NCBI GenBank assembly: GCA_005880055.1
Contig: VBJS01000041.1
Span: 1 to 29,490, forward strand
Direction: 5' to 3'
DNA length: 29,490 nucleotides
Source: Chloroflexota bacterium
Lineage (GTDB): Bacteria > Chloroflexota > Dehalococcoidia > SM23-28-2 > RBG-16-64-32
In this document: positions 1 through 8,279 of the stretch, in pieces
Position numbering within the stretch: position 1 is the stretch's first letter
How the letters are laid out: each line of letters starts with the position of its first letter
Position numbers and translations under genes: made by a program
The notes under the pieces: generated by a model
What the model saw: the letters and a program-made list of their open reading frames with translations, nothing else
The model's database searches: none
Told to the model about the DNA's origin: nothing

Positions 1-387
1 AAGGCGAAGAGCGCAAACCACGCCTGGACCGTCGGTCAGCTGATGTGGCACCTGGGGCGTGGGGTGGAGTTCTTCTCACAAAATGTCGACTGGTGCAGAA
101 AGGGGAAGGCGCCGAACCCGCCCACCTGGATCGTCAACCCCGGCAATGTTCTGATCACGCGCATAGGTTCTCGGGGCGCAACTAAGGAGTCCGCCAGAGA
201 GAAGTATGAGTCAGCCCACCAGAAGCTGTTGGCCTGCCTGGAGACGGTGCGAGAGGACGAATGGGGTAAGTCGGTCACGGCCTACGGCACCAAAAACTCA
301 ATCGAATCGTCCTTCGGCGGTCCCGCGGAGCACCTGGCCGAGCACAAGACAGACATCCTCAAGGGATTGGGCAGGCAACCGGCTTGA
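1..387 (+). CDS. DinB-like family protein, 5' end cut by window
   Basis: The reading frame is open from the first base of the window and stops with TGA at 385-387, so the gene starts outside and about 128 residues are visible. The segment HAWTVGQLMWHLGRGVEFF near residue 7 has the W..G(Q/E)...HL pattern of the first metal-ligand helix of DinB/YfiT-like four-helix bundles. A second His-containing stretch, AEHLAEHKTDILKGLGR, closes the protein as in that superfamily. Members are metal-dependent enzymes or thiol-transferase-like proteins whose substrates are mostly unknown, so I give no function. The Nudix gene begins at its stop codon (TTGA overlap), suggesting co-transcription. The assignment rests on short motifs only. 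Confidence 0.6.
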   Translation, partial: KAKSANHAWTVGQLMWHLGRGVEFFSQNVDWCRKGKAPNPPTWIVNPGNVLITRIGSRGATKESAREKYESAHQKLLACLETVREDEWGKSVTAYGTKNSIESSFGGPAEHLAEHKTDILKGLGRQPA

Positions 388-944
388 CCGACGAAGTCCT
401 GGCACCGAACGACGAGGACCTAAGCTATTGCCCGCGTTGCGGCGCTCCGCTTATCGTTCGCCTGCTGCCCACGGAGGACCGGCCGCGCCTCGTCTGCGAC
501 CGCGGCCACATCCTCTACGTGAACCCCAAGATCATCGTCGGCGTCATCCCGGTGCGCGGCGATCAACTGCTGCTCATGCGCCGCGCCATCGAGCCCCGTT
601 ACGGCTTCTGGACCTACCCCGGCGGTTTCATGGAGATCGATGAGTCGGTTGAGGAGTGCGCCGCACGCGAGGCCATGGAGGAGACGGGCGTTATGGTGGA
701 GATCGCGGGCCTCGTCGGCGTCTACTCCCGGCCGGGCCCGCACGGTCCGGGCATCGTCTCCATCGTCTACCGCGGCGATGTGGCTGATGAGCGAATCAAC
801 GTCGGCCGTGAGGCGCTCGAGGCCCGCTGGTTCGATCCTGATGACATCCCCTGGGACGACCTGGCCTACGACACCACACACTGGGCGCTGCGCGACTGGC
901 TGGATAGCAGAACACGCGAAGCGAATCCCTCGCCGAAGCGGTGA
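384..944 (+). CDS. Nudix hydrolase with N-terminal zinc ribbon
   Basis: This 186-residue protein hydrolyses a nucleoside-diphosphate-linked substrate; the exact one cannot be read from sequence. An N-terminal zinc-ribbon-like segment carries CPRCG at residues 16-20 and a later C..GH. The Nudix box starts at GGFMEIDESVEECAARE and continues AMEETG, fitting G-x5-E-x7-REUXEEXGU with all catalytic glutamates present. Zinc ribbon plus Nudix resembles NADH pyrophosphatase (NudC), but the NudC SQPWPFPxS motif is absent, so a COG1051-type ADP-ribose/NUDT hydrolase is more likely. The TTG start overlaps the stop of the DinB-like gene by three bases, implying translational coupling. Family assignment is firm, substrate unknown. 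Confidence 0.9.
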   Translation: MTDEVLAPNDEDLSYCPRCGAPLIVRLLPTEDRPRLVCDRGHILYVNPKIIVGVIPVRGDQLLLMRRAIEPRYGFWTYPGGFMEIDESVEECAAREAMEETGVMVEIAGLVGVYSRPGPHGPGIVSIVYRGDVADERINVGREALEARWFDPDDIPWDDLAYDTTHWALRDWLDSRTREANPSPKR

Positions 945-981
945 AGACGCCGCGGCGACCAGCTTCCAGGTAGGACCAGCA

Positions 982-1470
982 ATGGGCGGACAGCCAACCG
1001 TGCGCAGAGCGAGGCCGAAAGACGGCGAGACCGTCCTCTCATTAATTCGAGGGCTCGCTGACTTCGAGAAGCTCGTCGGCCCGGATGACGCCGCCGGCGA
1101 GCGGATCCTCGCCGCGATGTTCTCACCCTCGCCTCCGTTCGATACCTACCTCGTCGAGGTGGACGGCCGGGCCGCCGGCTACGCCATCATCTTCCAGACC
1201 TACTCGACGTTCTCCGGCCGTCCCAAGCTTTACCTCGAAGACATCTTCGTACGCGAAGATGCCCGCGGCGCCGGCGCCGGCTTCGCTCTCATGCAGGAGG
1301 TGGCGCGCGAGGCGGCACGGCGCGGCTGCGAGGAGATCGAGTGGGAAGTGCTTACCTGGAACCAGCGTGCGATCGACTTCTACGAGCGCCTGGGCGCCGA
1401 GCGCGATCAGGAATGGTACACGTACCACCTCAAGGGGGAAGCCCTATCCCGGCTTGCCCACAGTCGGTAG
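982..1470 (+). CDS. GNAT-family N-acetyltransferase
   Basis: This 162-residue protein transfers an acyl group from acetyl-CoA to an amine. The acetyl-CoA pyrophosphate loop is visible in LYLEDIFVREDARGAGAGFA (R-x-x-G-x-G/A), followed by the WEVLTWNQRAIDFYERLGA segment typical of motif B in diamine (spermidine/spermine) N-acetyltransferases. The resemblance to the SSAT branch is good, but an amino-acid analogue or antibiotic is not excluded. I start at ATG 982, since the longer open frame upstream lies inside the Nudix gene in another frame. The gene follows the Nudix stop by 37 nt and ends 22 nt before the convergent loader gene. No terminator hairpin is visible between them. Confidence 0.85.
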   Translation: MGGQPTVRRARPKDGETVLSLIRGLADFEKLVGPDDAAGERILAAMFSPSPPFDTYLVEVDGRAAGYAIIFQTYSTFSGRPKLYLEDIFVREDARGAGAGFALMQEVAREAARRGCEEIEWEVLTWNQRAIDFYERLGAERDQEWYTYHLKGEALSRLAHSR

Positions 1471-1492
1471 TCTAATTGCTCGGAGCCACTGT

Positions 1493-2899
1493 CTAGTCTG
1501 CGCGCCGTGGACGGCCTCGGGTGGCCGTCTTATAGCCTGCTGTGCCGATGGACTGCTGCTTCCCCCAGAAGTCGAAGTCTCCCATCAACAGAATCGTGCT
1601 CACCTGCGGATCGGTGAGCCGCGAGGCGAGCCGGGGCTCGATGTTATTCGCTGCCAAGTTCGTCGTGATTACGGTGGGCAGGCAAGCGTTGTACCGATGA
1701 TTTATCAATTGGAACAGCTTCTCCTCCGCCCATGCCGTGCCACTGTGCGCCCCCAGGTCGTCCAGCACTAGAAGCGGCACATTCCGCACCTGCTCAAACA
1801 TCTCGTCGAACAGCGCTGGGTTCTGGGGGTTATAGCCTGAGCGCAGCCGGTCCAGCAGGTCCGGGACCACAACGAACATGACTTGCTTCCCGGCCTCACG
1901 GCAGTAGTTAGCGATGGCGGCCGCCAGCCGCGTCTTGCCACGCCCGCTGTGCCCGGCGATGACCAGCCAATCGGCGGGCTCCTGCCCGAAATGCATCGCC
2001 TGCCGGTAAACGTTCTGGATATCCCGCAACTCCTGGTTATGGTGCGCTAGAACGCGCGGCTCGAACGTCTTGAACGTCATCCGCGCCAGAAGAGGGAGTT
2101 CCAGCGAGTCGAGGTCGCTGCGTCCTCCCGCTCCGGGCTCGAAGCGAAAGACGTGGGAGAGCTCGGGGTCTGTCAGGCGGCTCTGCAGGCGCGGCTCGAA
2201 AGACGCTGCATCCAGATTCGTCGTGAAGACCGTAGGGAGGCGGCCGTTGTAGCGGTGGTTGATCAGCTGGAATAGCTTCTCCTGCGCCCACGGCGTGGCG
2301 GACTGCACGCCGAGGTCGTCCAGCACCAGCGTCGGCGCGTTCTTGAGCAGTTCGAATAGCTCGTCGTAGCCCACCTCGCTTTCCGGCTGGTACGCCGCGC
2401 GCAGATGGTCCAGCAGGTCTGGGACGACCATGAACAGGGCGCCGCACCCGGAATCGATGCAGGATGAGGCTATCGCCGCCGCGAGGTGCGTTTTGCCCGA
2501 GCCGCTGGGACCGGTGAACAGAAGCCAGCCTGCCGGCTCCTCTGCGAACCGGCGCGCAGATGCCACTGCCTGGGCGAAGGATTCCTGGTGGCCCGGATCA
2601 GGGCTGCGCCCGCGCGGGCTCAGGTTAGCGAACGTCAGCCGGGCCAGCGGGCCCAGGTTGCTGTAGCGGCGGAGGCGCGTGACACGCTCTTCCTCCAACT
2701 CGTTTTCGGTGCAGGCGCAGGCGAACGCCTTCCCGAAATCGGGGTGGCCCAACCTTACGGGACGCCTGATGAAACCCGCGCCGCCGCAGACGTCACAGGG
2801 CTCTAGATCATCTGCGTCGAGTGCGGTTGGGGCGGCGTTTGCCGCTGGCGTAGCGCTTCGCCAGCCAGTCTGCTTCAGAACCTCGTTCACGCTCTTCAT
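1493..2899 (-). CDS. Tandem AAA+ DnaC/DnaI-like helicase loader
   Basis: A 468-residue protein with two complete DnaC/IstB-type ATPase modules in one chain; ordinary loaders have one and are roughly 250-330 residues. The N-terminus has a putative metal site (C35, C38, C61, C63). Module 1 has Walker A GPSGSGKT at 130-137, Walker B LVLDDL at 191-196 and TTN at 226-228. Module 2 has GHSGRGKT at 316-323, LVLDDL at 377-382 and TTN at 412-414. Spacing between equivalent motifs is a constant 186 residues. Both modules include LF(Q)LINHRYN and SRLTDP, so the whole module was duplicated. It is last in the rplI-dnaB-dnaD operon, consistent with loading DnaB. I chose ATG 2899, with GAGGG upstream, over TTG 2914; either way the start overlaps the dnaD-like gene. 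Role inferred from fold and context. Confidence 0.85.
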   Translation of the reverse strand: MKSVNEVLKQTGWRSATPAANAAPTALDADDLEPCDVCGGAGFIRRPVRLGHPDFGKAFACACTENELEEERVTRLRRYSNLGPLARLTFANLSPRGRSPDPGHQESFAQAVASARRFAEEPAGWLLFTGPSGSGKTHLAAAIASSCIDSGCGALFMVVPDLLDHLRAAYQPESEVGYDELFELLKNAPTLVLDDLGVQSATPWAQEKLFQLINHRYNGRLPTVFTTNLDAASFEPRLQSRLTDPELSHVFRFEPGAGGRSDLDSLELPLLARMTFKTFEPRVLAHHNQELRDIQNVYRQAMHFGQEPADWLVIAGHSGRGKTRLAAAIANYCREAGKQVMFVVVPDLLDRLRSGYNPQNPALFDEMFEQVRNVPLLVLDDLGAHSGTAWAEEKLFQLINHRYNACLPTVITTNLAANNIEPRLASRLTDPQVSTILLMGDFDFWGKQQSIGTAGYKTATRGRPRRAD

Positions 2900-3542
2900 A
2901 GTCCGGTCCCTCAATCTCCCAGCGGCGCAGGATCCGCTCGATGTAGCGCCAGTTCCGTTTGTTCAGTTCCGCGGCTTCCCGAAATGCGCGGCTGACCCAC
3001 TCCTTCGGGTAGCGCTCCTCCGCCTCCTTCAGCTGATCCGCGATAAGCGGCGTTATCGCCCCCACGTTCGTCTCGTATAACGCGAAGATGTTGGGCAGCG
3101 TTGAGACGTCAGCCGGCGGTGGCCCCTCGTCAGGGGAGAGGCCGTGTTGGAGCAGCGCCTGCAGCGCCCGACGGTTGGCCGGGGTATTCACTGAATAGAG
3201 ATGCCGGCCGCCAGGCGTGTCCGCCCGGAAGAGTGTCTCTTGCTCCACCGCCAGCTCCAACCCGCGGTCCAACGCTTCCAGCTCGCGTCCCGGGTGGAAA
3301 TTGCTTAGTGCGCGTAAAAGCGTGCGGTCTGCCGCCAGTTCCTGTTGTGAGAGATACCGCGGCCAGCCCCGCCGGCCGTCCGCGCGTGGGGGCGGATGCT
3401 GTTGCGCGTAGAAGAAGTAGATGCTGACCACTAGTTGTTCCGGCTCCCGGATGTACGGGATTACCTCCGTGAAAAAGGCGTTTGGCACGGCCGTGGCTAA
3501 CCCGGACGTGGCGAAGCCTTCGAACCCGCCGTCTTGTCTCAC
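2808..3542 (-). CDS. dnaD: DnaD-domain replication initiation protein
   Basis: A 244-residue protein with the two-part layout of DnaD/DnaB(Gram-positive) primosome proteins. The N-terminal winged-helix region contains VPNAFFTEVIPYI and a following LVVSIYFFYAQQ helix. The C-terminal DnaD domain (DnaB_2) includes IFALYETNVGAITPLIADQL and later NKRNWRYIERILRRWEIEG, which carries the family YxxxI...W pattern. These proteins bind origin DNA and help recruit the replicative helicase. GTG 3542 makes a GTGA overlap with the dnaB stop; a GTG at 3554 in the same frame is also possible. Its last 92 nt overlap the start of the tandem loader. The family is clear, orthology to B. subtilis DnaD is not proven. 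Confidence 0.85.
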   Translation of the reverse strand: MRQDGGFEGFATSGLATAVPNAFFTEVIPYIREPEQLVVSIYFFYAQQHPPPRADGRRGWPRYLSQQELAADRTLLRALSNFHPGRELEALDRGLELAVEQETLFRADTPGGRHLYSVNTPANRRALQALLQHGLSPDEGPPPADVSTLPNIFALYETNVGAITPLIADQLKEAEERYPKEWVSRAFREAAELNKRNWRYIERILRRWEIEGPDYEERERGSEADWLAKRYASGKRRPNRTRRR

Positions 3543-4978
3543 GCCTCGTCCCACCCAGAGTCGGCTGCGTCCTCCTCAGGCTCAACCGGCTGCACCAGCA
3601 GGTCCTCGAACCGCGATATTCGCTGGCGAAAGCGCACGTGAAAAGCGCCTGTGGGCCCGTTGCGGTGCTTGGCGATGATGATCTGCGCGTCCTCCGCCGG
3701 GTATTGGCGCGGTGGCTGGTTCTGGTGTGCCTTCTCCCATTCTTCGCGCCTCACGTACGCAGATTCTCGATAGATGAACATCACCACGTCCGCGTCCTGC
3801 TCGATACTGCCCGACTCGCGGAGGTCGCTCAGCTGCGGCACATTGTTTGCCCGCGCCTCGGCCGCCCGCGAAAGCTGCGAGCAAGCGATCACCGGCACAT
3901 CAAGGTCGCGCGCCAGTTGCTTCAGGGAGCGGGAGATGTAGCTCACCTCCTGGACCCGGTTCTCGCTGCGCATACCGGAATGCATCAGCTGCAGGTAATC
4001 GACGACGATGAGGTCCAGGCCGTGCTCAAGCTGCAGGCGACGCGCCTTGGCCCGCATCTCGGCGATCGTCAGTCCGGCCGAGTCGTCGAAGTAGATCGGC
4101 AGATCGGCGAGGACTCCCAGCGCATGTGATATACGACGCTCATCACGGTCCGAGTGTTGCCCGAAGGCGAGCCGCGTGGAGTCCACTCCGGACTCCATGG
4201 CCACCAGCCGCTGCGCCAGCTGCTCCGCCGCCATTTCCACCGAGAAAAATGCGACACGGGCCTGCTGTTGGCTGGCGGCGGCGTTCTTGGCGAAGTTGAG
4301 CACCAGCGAGGTTTTTCCCAGTCCGGGCCGCGCCGCCACGATAATCAGGTCTCCTCGCTTGAGCCCGGCCAGAACGGTATCCAGGTCCATGAATCCGGTG
4401 GTCACGCCTCTTACCGGCGAGGTGATTGCGCCACCGCCCGTTTCGGCGGAGTCTAGGTACGCCTGGAGCAGCTCCCGGATGTGCACGAAATCCCGGAGCG
4501 TATCACCCTGTCGGACGGCCGCCACCAGCGTCTCGGCGCGCGACAGGACGTCCGCGACGTCCGACCGGCCCAGGTAGGCGATCTGCGCGATCTGACCGGC
4601 CGCGCTAATCAACCGCCGATAGGTAGCGTCGCGCTGGATGATGCCGGCGTAATGCTCCACCCCGACCGAAGTGGGCAACTCCGTGACTAAGCGGCTGAGG
4701 TAGGAGGCGCCACCCACCGCCTGCAGCTTGCCGTCCCGCGCCAGCTCATGCGTGACGGTGATCTGGTTGATGGATTCGCTGCGGTCCCAGAGAGCCCGGC
4801 AGGCATCGTAGACCCAGGCGTTCTTCTCCCGAAAGAAGTCCTCAGACTTGAGACGCGGCGCGACTTTGTAGATGGCCTCCGGGTCAACGAGGAGAGAGGC
4901 GATTACGGCTTCTTCGGCCTCGATATCGTGCGGCGGCAGCTTCTCGCTGCCCCGCGCGGACCCGGTCTCGATAACCAT
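3539..4978 (-). CDS. dnaB: Replicative DNA helicase DnaB
   Basis: The 479-residue protein is the hexameric 5'-3' helicase that unwinds the replication fork. The N-terminal domain starts at KLPPHDIEAEEAVIASLLVD, and the RecA-like motor has Walker A ARPGLGKT at about 216-223, FFSVEM in motif H1a/H2, Walker B LIVVDYLQLM, and QLSRAAEARAN with DLRESGSIEQDAD further on. Length and motif order are normal and no intein is present. ATG 4978 has GAGAGGGG five bases upstream; an in-frame GTG at 5017 would add 13 unconserved residues. It lies 60 nt after rplI and overlaps the dnaD-like gene by 4 nt, so fork helicase, DnaD-type protein and loader are probably made from one transcript. Confidence 0.97.
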   Translation of the reverse strand: MVIETGSARGSEKLPPHDIEAEEAVIASLLVDPEAIYKVAPRLKSEDFFREKNAWVYDACRALWDRSESINQITVTHELARDGKLQAVGGASYLSRLVTELPTSVGVEHYAGIIQRDATYRRLISAAGQIAQIAYLGRSDVADVLSRAETLVAAVRQGDTLRDFVHIRELLQAYLDSAETGGGAITSPVRGVTTGFMDLDTVLAGLKRGDLIIVAARPGLGKTSLVLNFAKNAAASQQQARVAFFSVEMAAEQLAQRLVAMESGVDSTRLAFGQHSDRDERRISHALGVLADLPIYFDDSAGLTIAEMRAKARRLQLEHGLDLIVVDYLQLMHSGMRSENRVQEVSYISRSLKQLARDLDVPVIACSQLSRAAEARANNVPQLSDLRESGSIEQDADVVMFIYRESAYVRREEWEKAHQNQPPRQYPAEDAQIIIAKHRNGPTGAFHVRFRQRISRFEDLLVQPVEPEEDAADSGWDEA

Positions 4979-5038
4979 TCGCGCCCCTCTCGCGCCCGGG
5001 TCCTCGCCTCGCCCCACCTCCCCCCGCGCCCCGGGCGG

Positions 5039-5752
5039 TTAGTCTACTTCGCCGGTGTGCTCCAGCTCTTGTTCGTCCGGCGCCTCAACGTCCGCGACTG
5101 CCTGGGGCGCCGCCACCTGGGCCGCCTCCGCTCCCGCCTCCAGGCCTACGCCTGTCTCCGCGCTCGTGTCCTGAGACCCCTCCTCGGCCTGGCGCCTCTT
5201 GTCCGCGTCCTGTGCTTCGGAGGCGGCCGCGGTCTCGCTGACCAGCGGTTCGGCAGTCGCCTCAGTTGCCGCTTCGGCGGGGGTTTCCGCCTCCTGCACT
5301 CCGCCCAGAGGTTCCACGGCCACCGTCACTGTTGCGTGAACGTTCTTCGTGAGCTTTACGGTTACCTCGTGGGAGCCCAACTCGCGCAAAGGCTGCGGCA
5401 GGTATACCTGCTGGTGTTCCACCTCTATCTTCGTTGCTTCTCGCAGCGCTTCCGCAATATCTCGGCTGGTCACGGAGCCGAACAGCTTCCCCTGTTCGCC
5501 GACCCGCACCTCGACCCGGACGGTTGTGCCGTCCACCTTGGGTAGAAGGTGTGCGCGGGCCTCGTCGTCCAGCCGGTCCTGGCGCCGGGCCTGCTTGCTG
5601 GCCTTCGCCTGCGCGATATTGATGTAGTGACCGTTGGCGGGCGCGGCGAGCTTGCGGGGGAGCAAGTAGTTCCGCGCGAAGCCGTCGGCCACGTTCTTGA
5701 CGTCACCTGTGTCCGCGGTGCCTTCTACGTCTTCCAGGAAAACTACTCGCAT
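5039..5752 (-). CDS. rplI: Ribosomal protein bL9 with long C-terminal tail
   Basis: The first ~150 residues match bL9: MRVVFLEDVEGTADTGDVKN, then VADGFARNYLLPRKLA, a charged connecting helix around residues 45-75 and the C-terminal domain with GKLFGSVTSRDIAEAL. bL9 sits on the large subunit near the L1 stalk and affects frame maintenance. The usual length is about 148-150 residues; this one has 237. The additional ~85 residues are rich in Ala and Glu and look disordered and acidic. ATG 5752 has GAGGAGA eight bases upstream. It opens the replication operon, preceded by a promoter-like pair about 120 nt upstream. The rpsF, ssb and rpsR genes that often accompany rplI are not here. Confidence 0.95.
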   Translation of the reverse strand: MRVVFLEDVEGTADTGDVKNVADGFARNYLLPRKLAAPANGHYINIAQAKASKQARRQDRLDDEARAHLLPKVDGTTVRVEVRVGEQGKLFGSVTSRDIAEALREATKIEVEHQQVYLPQPLRELGSHEVTVKLTKNVHATVTVAVEPLGGVQEAETPAEAATEATAEPLVSETAAASEAQDADKRRQAEEGSQDTSAETGVGLEAGAEAAQVAAPQAVADVEAPDEQELEHTGEVD

Positions 5753-5872
5753 GGCGATCTCCTCACTAAGCTAAAGGGGCGGGGTTAGTTCGCGAAACAC
5801 GTTTTTCCACGACTGTTACCACAGAATGATTGTCGGTTGTTAATTCCCTGCTGGCCTGGATGTTTATAGGCT

Positions 5873-5901
5873 AGTTTAGAACGGGTGTGCGCAGCCGTCA
5901 A
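5873..5901 (-). promoter_or_regulatory. Predicted sigma-70-type promoter for rplI-dnaB operon
   Basis: Reading leftward, TTGACG (5901-5896) is followed after exactly 17 nt by TAAACT (5878-5873). Transcription would begin near 5866, giving an untranslated leader of about 115 nt before the rplI ATG. The -10 matches consensus at only four of six positions, so this is a motif-based prediction. Confidence 0.5.
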
Positions 5902-5964
5902 AGCGCGGCTGTCATTCGCCGTCCGGCCCGGGTCCGTTCCGGTCGAGCGCCTGCGGGGTGGCCG

Positions 5965-8217
5965 CTAAATTCGCTCCGTGATGTCAACGAGCGGTGTCAC
6001 CTCCAGCGCCCGCTCCAGCCCGCCCTCATATGACTCTTTGATCTCATTCAGCGGCAGGTCGATGGGGCCCAGCCGGAAGCGCTTGTCTTCCGACACCCGT
6101 CCAATGCGCTCCATCGGTACAGAGAGCCCGGCGGCGATCTGCTGCAGCGCCGCCCTGCTCTCCGGCCGGATGCTAACGAGTATCCGCGACTGCGCCTCTC
6201 CGAACAACGCTGCATCAAGACGCGTGCCCAGAGAGGCACTGGCCGCGTCCAGCCCCCTTTCGCCTGCAAGCGCCATCTCGGCCAGCGCCACTGCGAGCCC
6301 GCCGTCTGAGCAGTCGTGGCACGCTATAGCCAACCCCTGCTTGATCGCCGCCAGCGCCGTCCGCTGGACCCGCTCTTCCAGCCCGAGGTCCACGTTGAGC
6401 CGGCCACCCACGATGCCATGTTCTCGCGTCAGGTACTCGCTCCCGGCGAGCGCCCCGGCCGGCTGCTCGATTGCCGAGCCCAACAAGAAGACATCATCGC
6501 CGCTTCCAGCGAACGCCATGGAGCAGCGCTTCGTCACGTCGTCCAGTATGCCTAGCATGCCAATCACGGGCGTAGGGTAGATCGCCTGTCCGGCGGTCTC
6601 GTTATAGAGGCTCACGTTCCCGGAGATCACCGGCGTCGATAGCGCACGGCACGCCTCGGCGATGCCGTGGACCACAGACTGCATCTGGAAATAGACATCC
6701 GGCCGCTCTGGGTTCCCGAAGTTCAGGCAGTCCGTGACGGCCGCTGGCTGTGCGCCGGCGCAAACAACATTCCGTGCTGCCTCCGCCACGGCAATTGCCG
6801 CCCCGATGTAAGGATCGATGTGGCAGTAGCGGCCGTTGCCATCAGTCGCCAGCGCAATGCCCTTGGCCGTACCTTTGATGCGCAGGACTGCCGCATCAGA
6901 ACCCGCCTGCACCACGGTGTTCGAAAGCACACTCTGATCGTATTGCCGATAGACCCACCTCTTCGATGCCATGTTCGGGGCAGCGAGCAGACGAAGCAGG
7001 ACTGCGCCCGCGTCGCCGCTCATATCCGGCAAACCGCTCAGGTCCTGGTTCTGCATCTCGTACAGCGCCTCCGCCGGCTCCCCTTCGCGCGTGTACTCGG
7101 GTGCCTCCACTAACCTGTCGACCGGCACCGCCGCCACCTCCCTCGTACCGTCCATGATTCGCATTACGCCGTCGTCCGTTACGCGGCCGATAATCGCCCA
7201 AGGTACCTCCCAACGGTCGAACAGGCCGCCGACGTCGGCCTCGTGCCCCTGGCGTACGGTGATGAGCATGCGCTCCTGCGACTCCGAGAGCATCACCTCG
7301 TACGGGGTCATCCTTTCTTCCCGCCGGGGAACCTTGGCGACGTCGATGAGCAGCCCTGTACCGGCGCGCGAGGCTGCCTCCGCGCTTGATGCCGAGAGTC
7401 CAGCGGCGCCCAGGTCCTGGATGCCCGTCACCCAGTCCGCGTGGTTGCGCGCCAGGTCGAGACAGGCCTCCAGCAGCATCTTCTCCAGGAACGGGTTGCC
7501 CACCTGCACCGCCGGCCGCAGCTCCTCGAAGCGAGCGTTGGGGTCTGTGCGGGAGGCGAGGCCGGAAGCGCCGTGTATGCCATCGCGGCCCGTGTCTGCG
7601 CCGGCCAGCAGGAGCAGGTTACCGACTCCCTCCGCCCGGGCGCTGGCCAGCCGGTCGACTGGCGCGACGCCGACGCACATGGCGTTGACCAGCGGATTAC
7701 CGGAATAGCAGCCGTCGAACACCACCTCGCCGCCCACCGTCGGGATGCCGAGGCAGTTACCGTAGCCGCCGATGCCTTCGACAACCCCGCCGAACAGGTA
7801 GCGGTTGCGCGCATCCTCCAGAGGTCCAAAGCGTAGCGAATCGAGTAGGGCAATCGGCCGGGCTCCCATCGCGAAGATGTCGCGCACGATGCCACCCACG
7901 CCGGTGGCCGCGCCCTGGTACGGCTCTATGGCTGACGGGTGGTTATGCGATTCGATTTTCATCACCACGCAAAGGCCATCTCCAATGTCCACGGCGCCCG
8001 CGTTCTCCGCGCCTCGGCGGGTGAGGACGTACGCACCTTCGGCCGGCAGCAGGCGCAGCAGCGGCTTGGAGTTCTTATAGCCGCAGTGTTCGCTCCAGAG
8101 CGCGCCGAACAAGCCCAGTTCCAGTTCGTTCGGCTCCCGGCCCAGCCGCTCCAGGATCATCTCGTACTCGGGACGGGACAGCGCGATGACATCGAGGGCG
8201 GACTGTTCCACGGCCAC
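5965..8217 (-). CDS. purL: Phosphoribosylformylglycinamidine synthase subunit PurL
   Basis: This 750-residue protein is the small-type PurL, which with PurQ and PurS converts FGAR, glutamine and ATP to FGAM in purine synthesis. Visible signatures are [11 protein letters not shown] (residues 41-51), the ATP/FGAR-binding [20 protein letters not shown] near 92-111, [16 protein letters not shown], and in the second half [14 protein letters not shown] [18 protein letters not shown] and GNVSLYNET. Length is typical for PurL lacking the glutaminase domain. A GTG start is used, and no clear Shine-Dalgarno sequence lies before it. It comes last after purQ and two DUF4389 genes on the same strand. No purS was found within the window. 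Confidence 0.97.
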   Translation of the reverse strand: MAVEQSALDVIALSRPEYEMILERLGREPNELELGLFGALWSEHCGYKNSKPLLRLLPAEGAYVLTRRGAENAGAVDIGDGLCVVMKIESHNHPSAIEPYQGAATGVGGIVRDIFAMGARPIALLDSLRFGPLEDARNRYLFGGVVEGIGGYGNCLGIPTVGGEVVFDGCYSGNPLVNAMCVGVAPVDRLASARAEGVGNLLLLAGADTGRDGIHGASGLASRTDPNARFEELRPAVQVGNPFLEKMLLEACLDLARNHADWVTGIQDLGAAGLSASSAEAASRAGTGLLIDVAKVPRREERMTPYEVMLSESQERMLITVRQGHEADVGGLFDRWEVPWAIIGRVTDDGVMRIMDGTREVAAVPVDRLVEAPEYTREGEPAEALYEMQNQDLSGLPDMSGDAGAVLLRLLAAPNMASKRWVYRQYDQSVLSNTVVQAGSDAAVLRIKGTAKGIALATDGNGRYCHIDPYIGAAIAVAEAARNVVCAGAQPAAVTDCLNFGNPERPDVYFQMQSVVHGIAEACRALSTPVISGNVSLYNETAGQAIYPTPVIGMLGILDDVTKRCSMAFAGSGDDVFLLGSAIEQPAGALAGSEYLTREHGIVGGRLNVDLGLEERVQRTALAAIKQGLAIACHDCSDGGLAVALAEMALAGERGLDAASASLGTRLDAALFGEAQSRILVSIRPESRAALQQIAAGLSVPMERIGRVSEDKRFRLGPIDLPLNEIKESYEGGLERALEVTPLVDITERI

Positions 8218-8279
8218 GCCTACAGGATACGGAAGGTGATAGGGAGAAACAAAGGGTCTGCGCGCCCCGTCGGAGCGAG

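Noticed and set aside
640..981. Upstream extension of the acetyltransferase frame
   Set aside because: It runs through the Nudix gene in another frame and encodes a Ser/Arg-rich sequence unrelated to GNAT; ATG 982 begins the family domain.
5892..5910. CAGCCG/CGGCTG hairpin as purL terminator
   Set aside because: Only six pairs, no T-run, and it overlaps the predicted -35 box of rplI.
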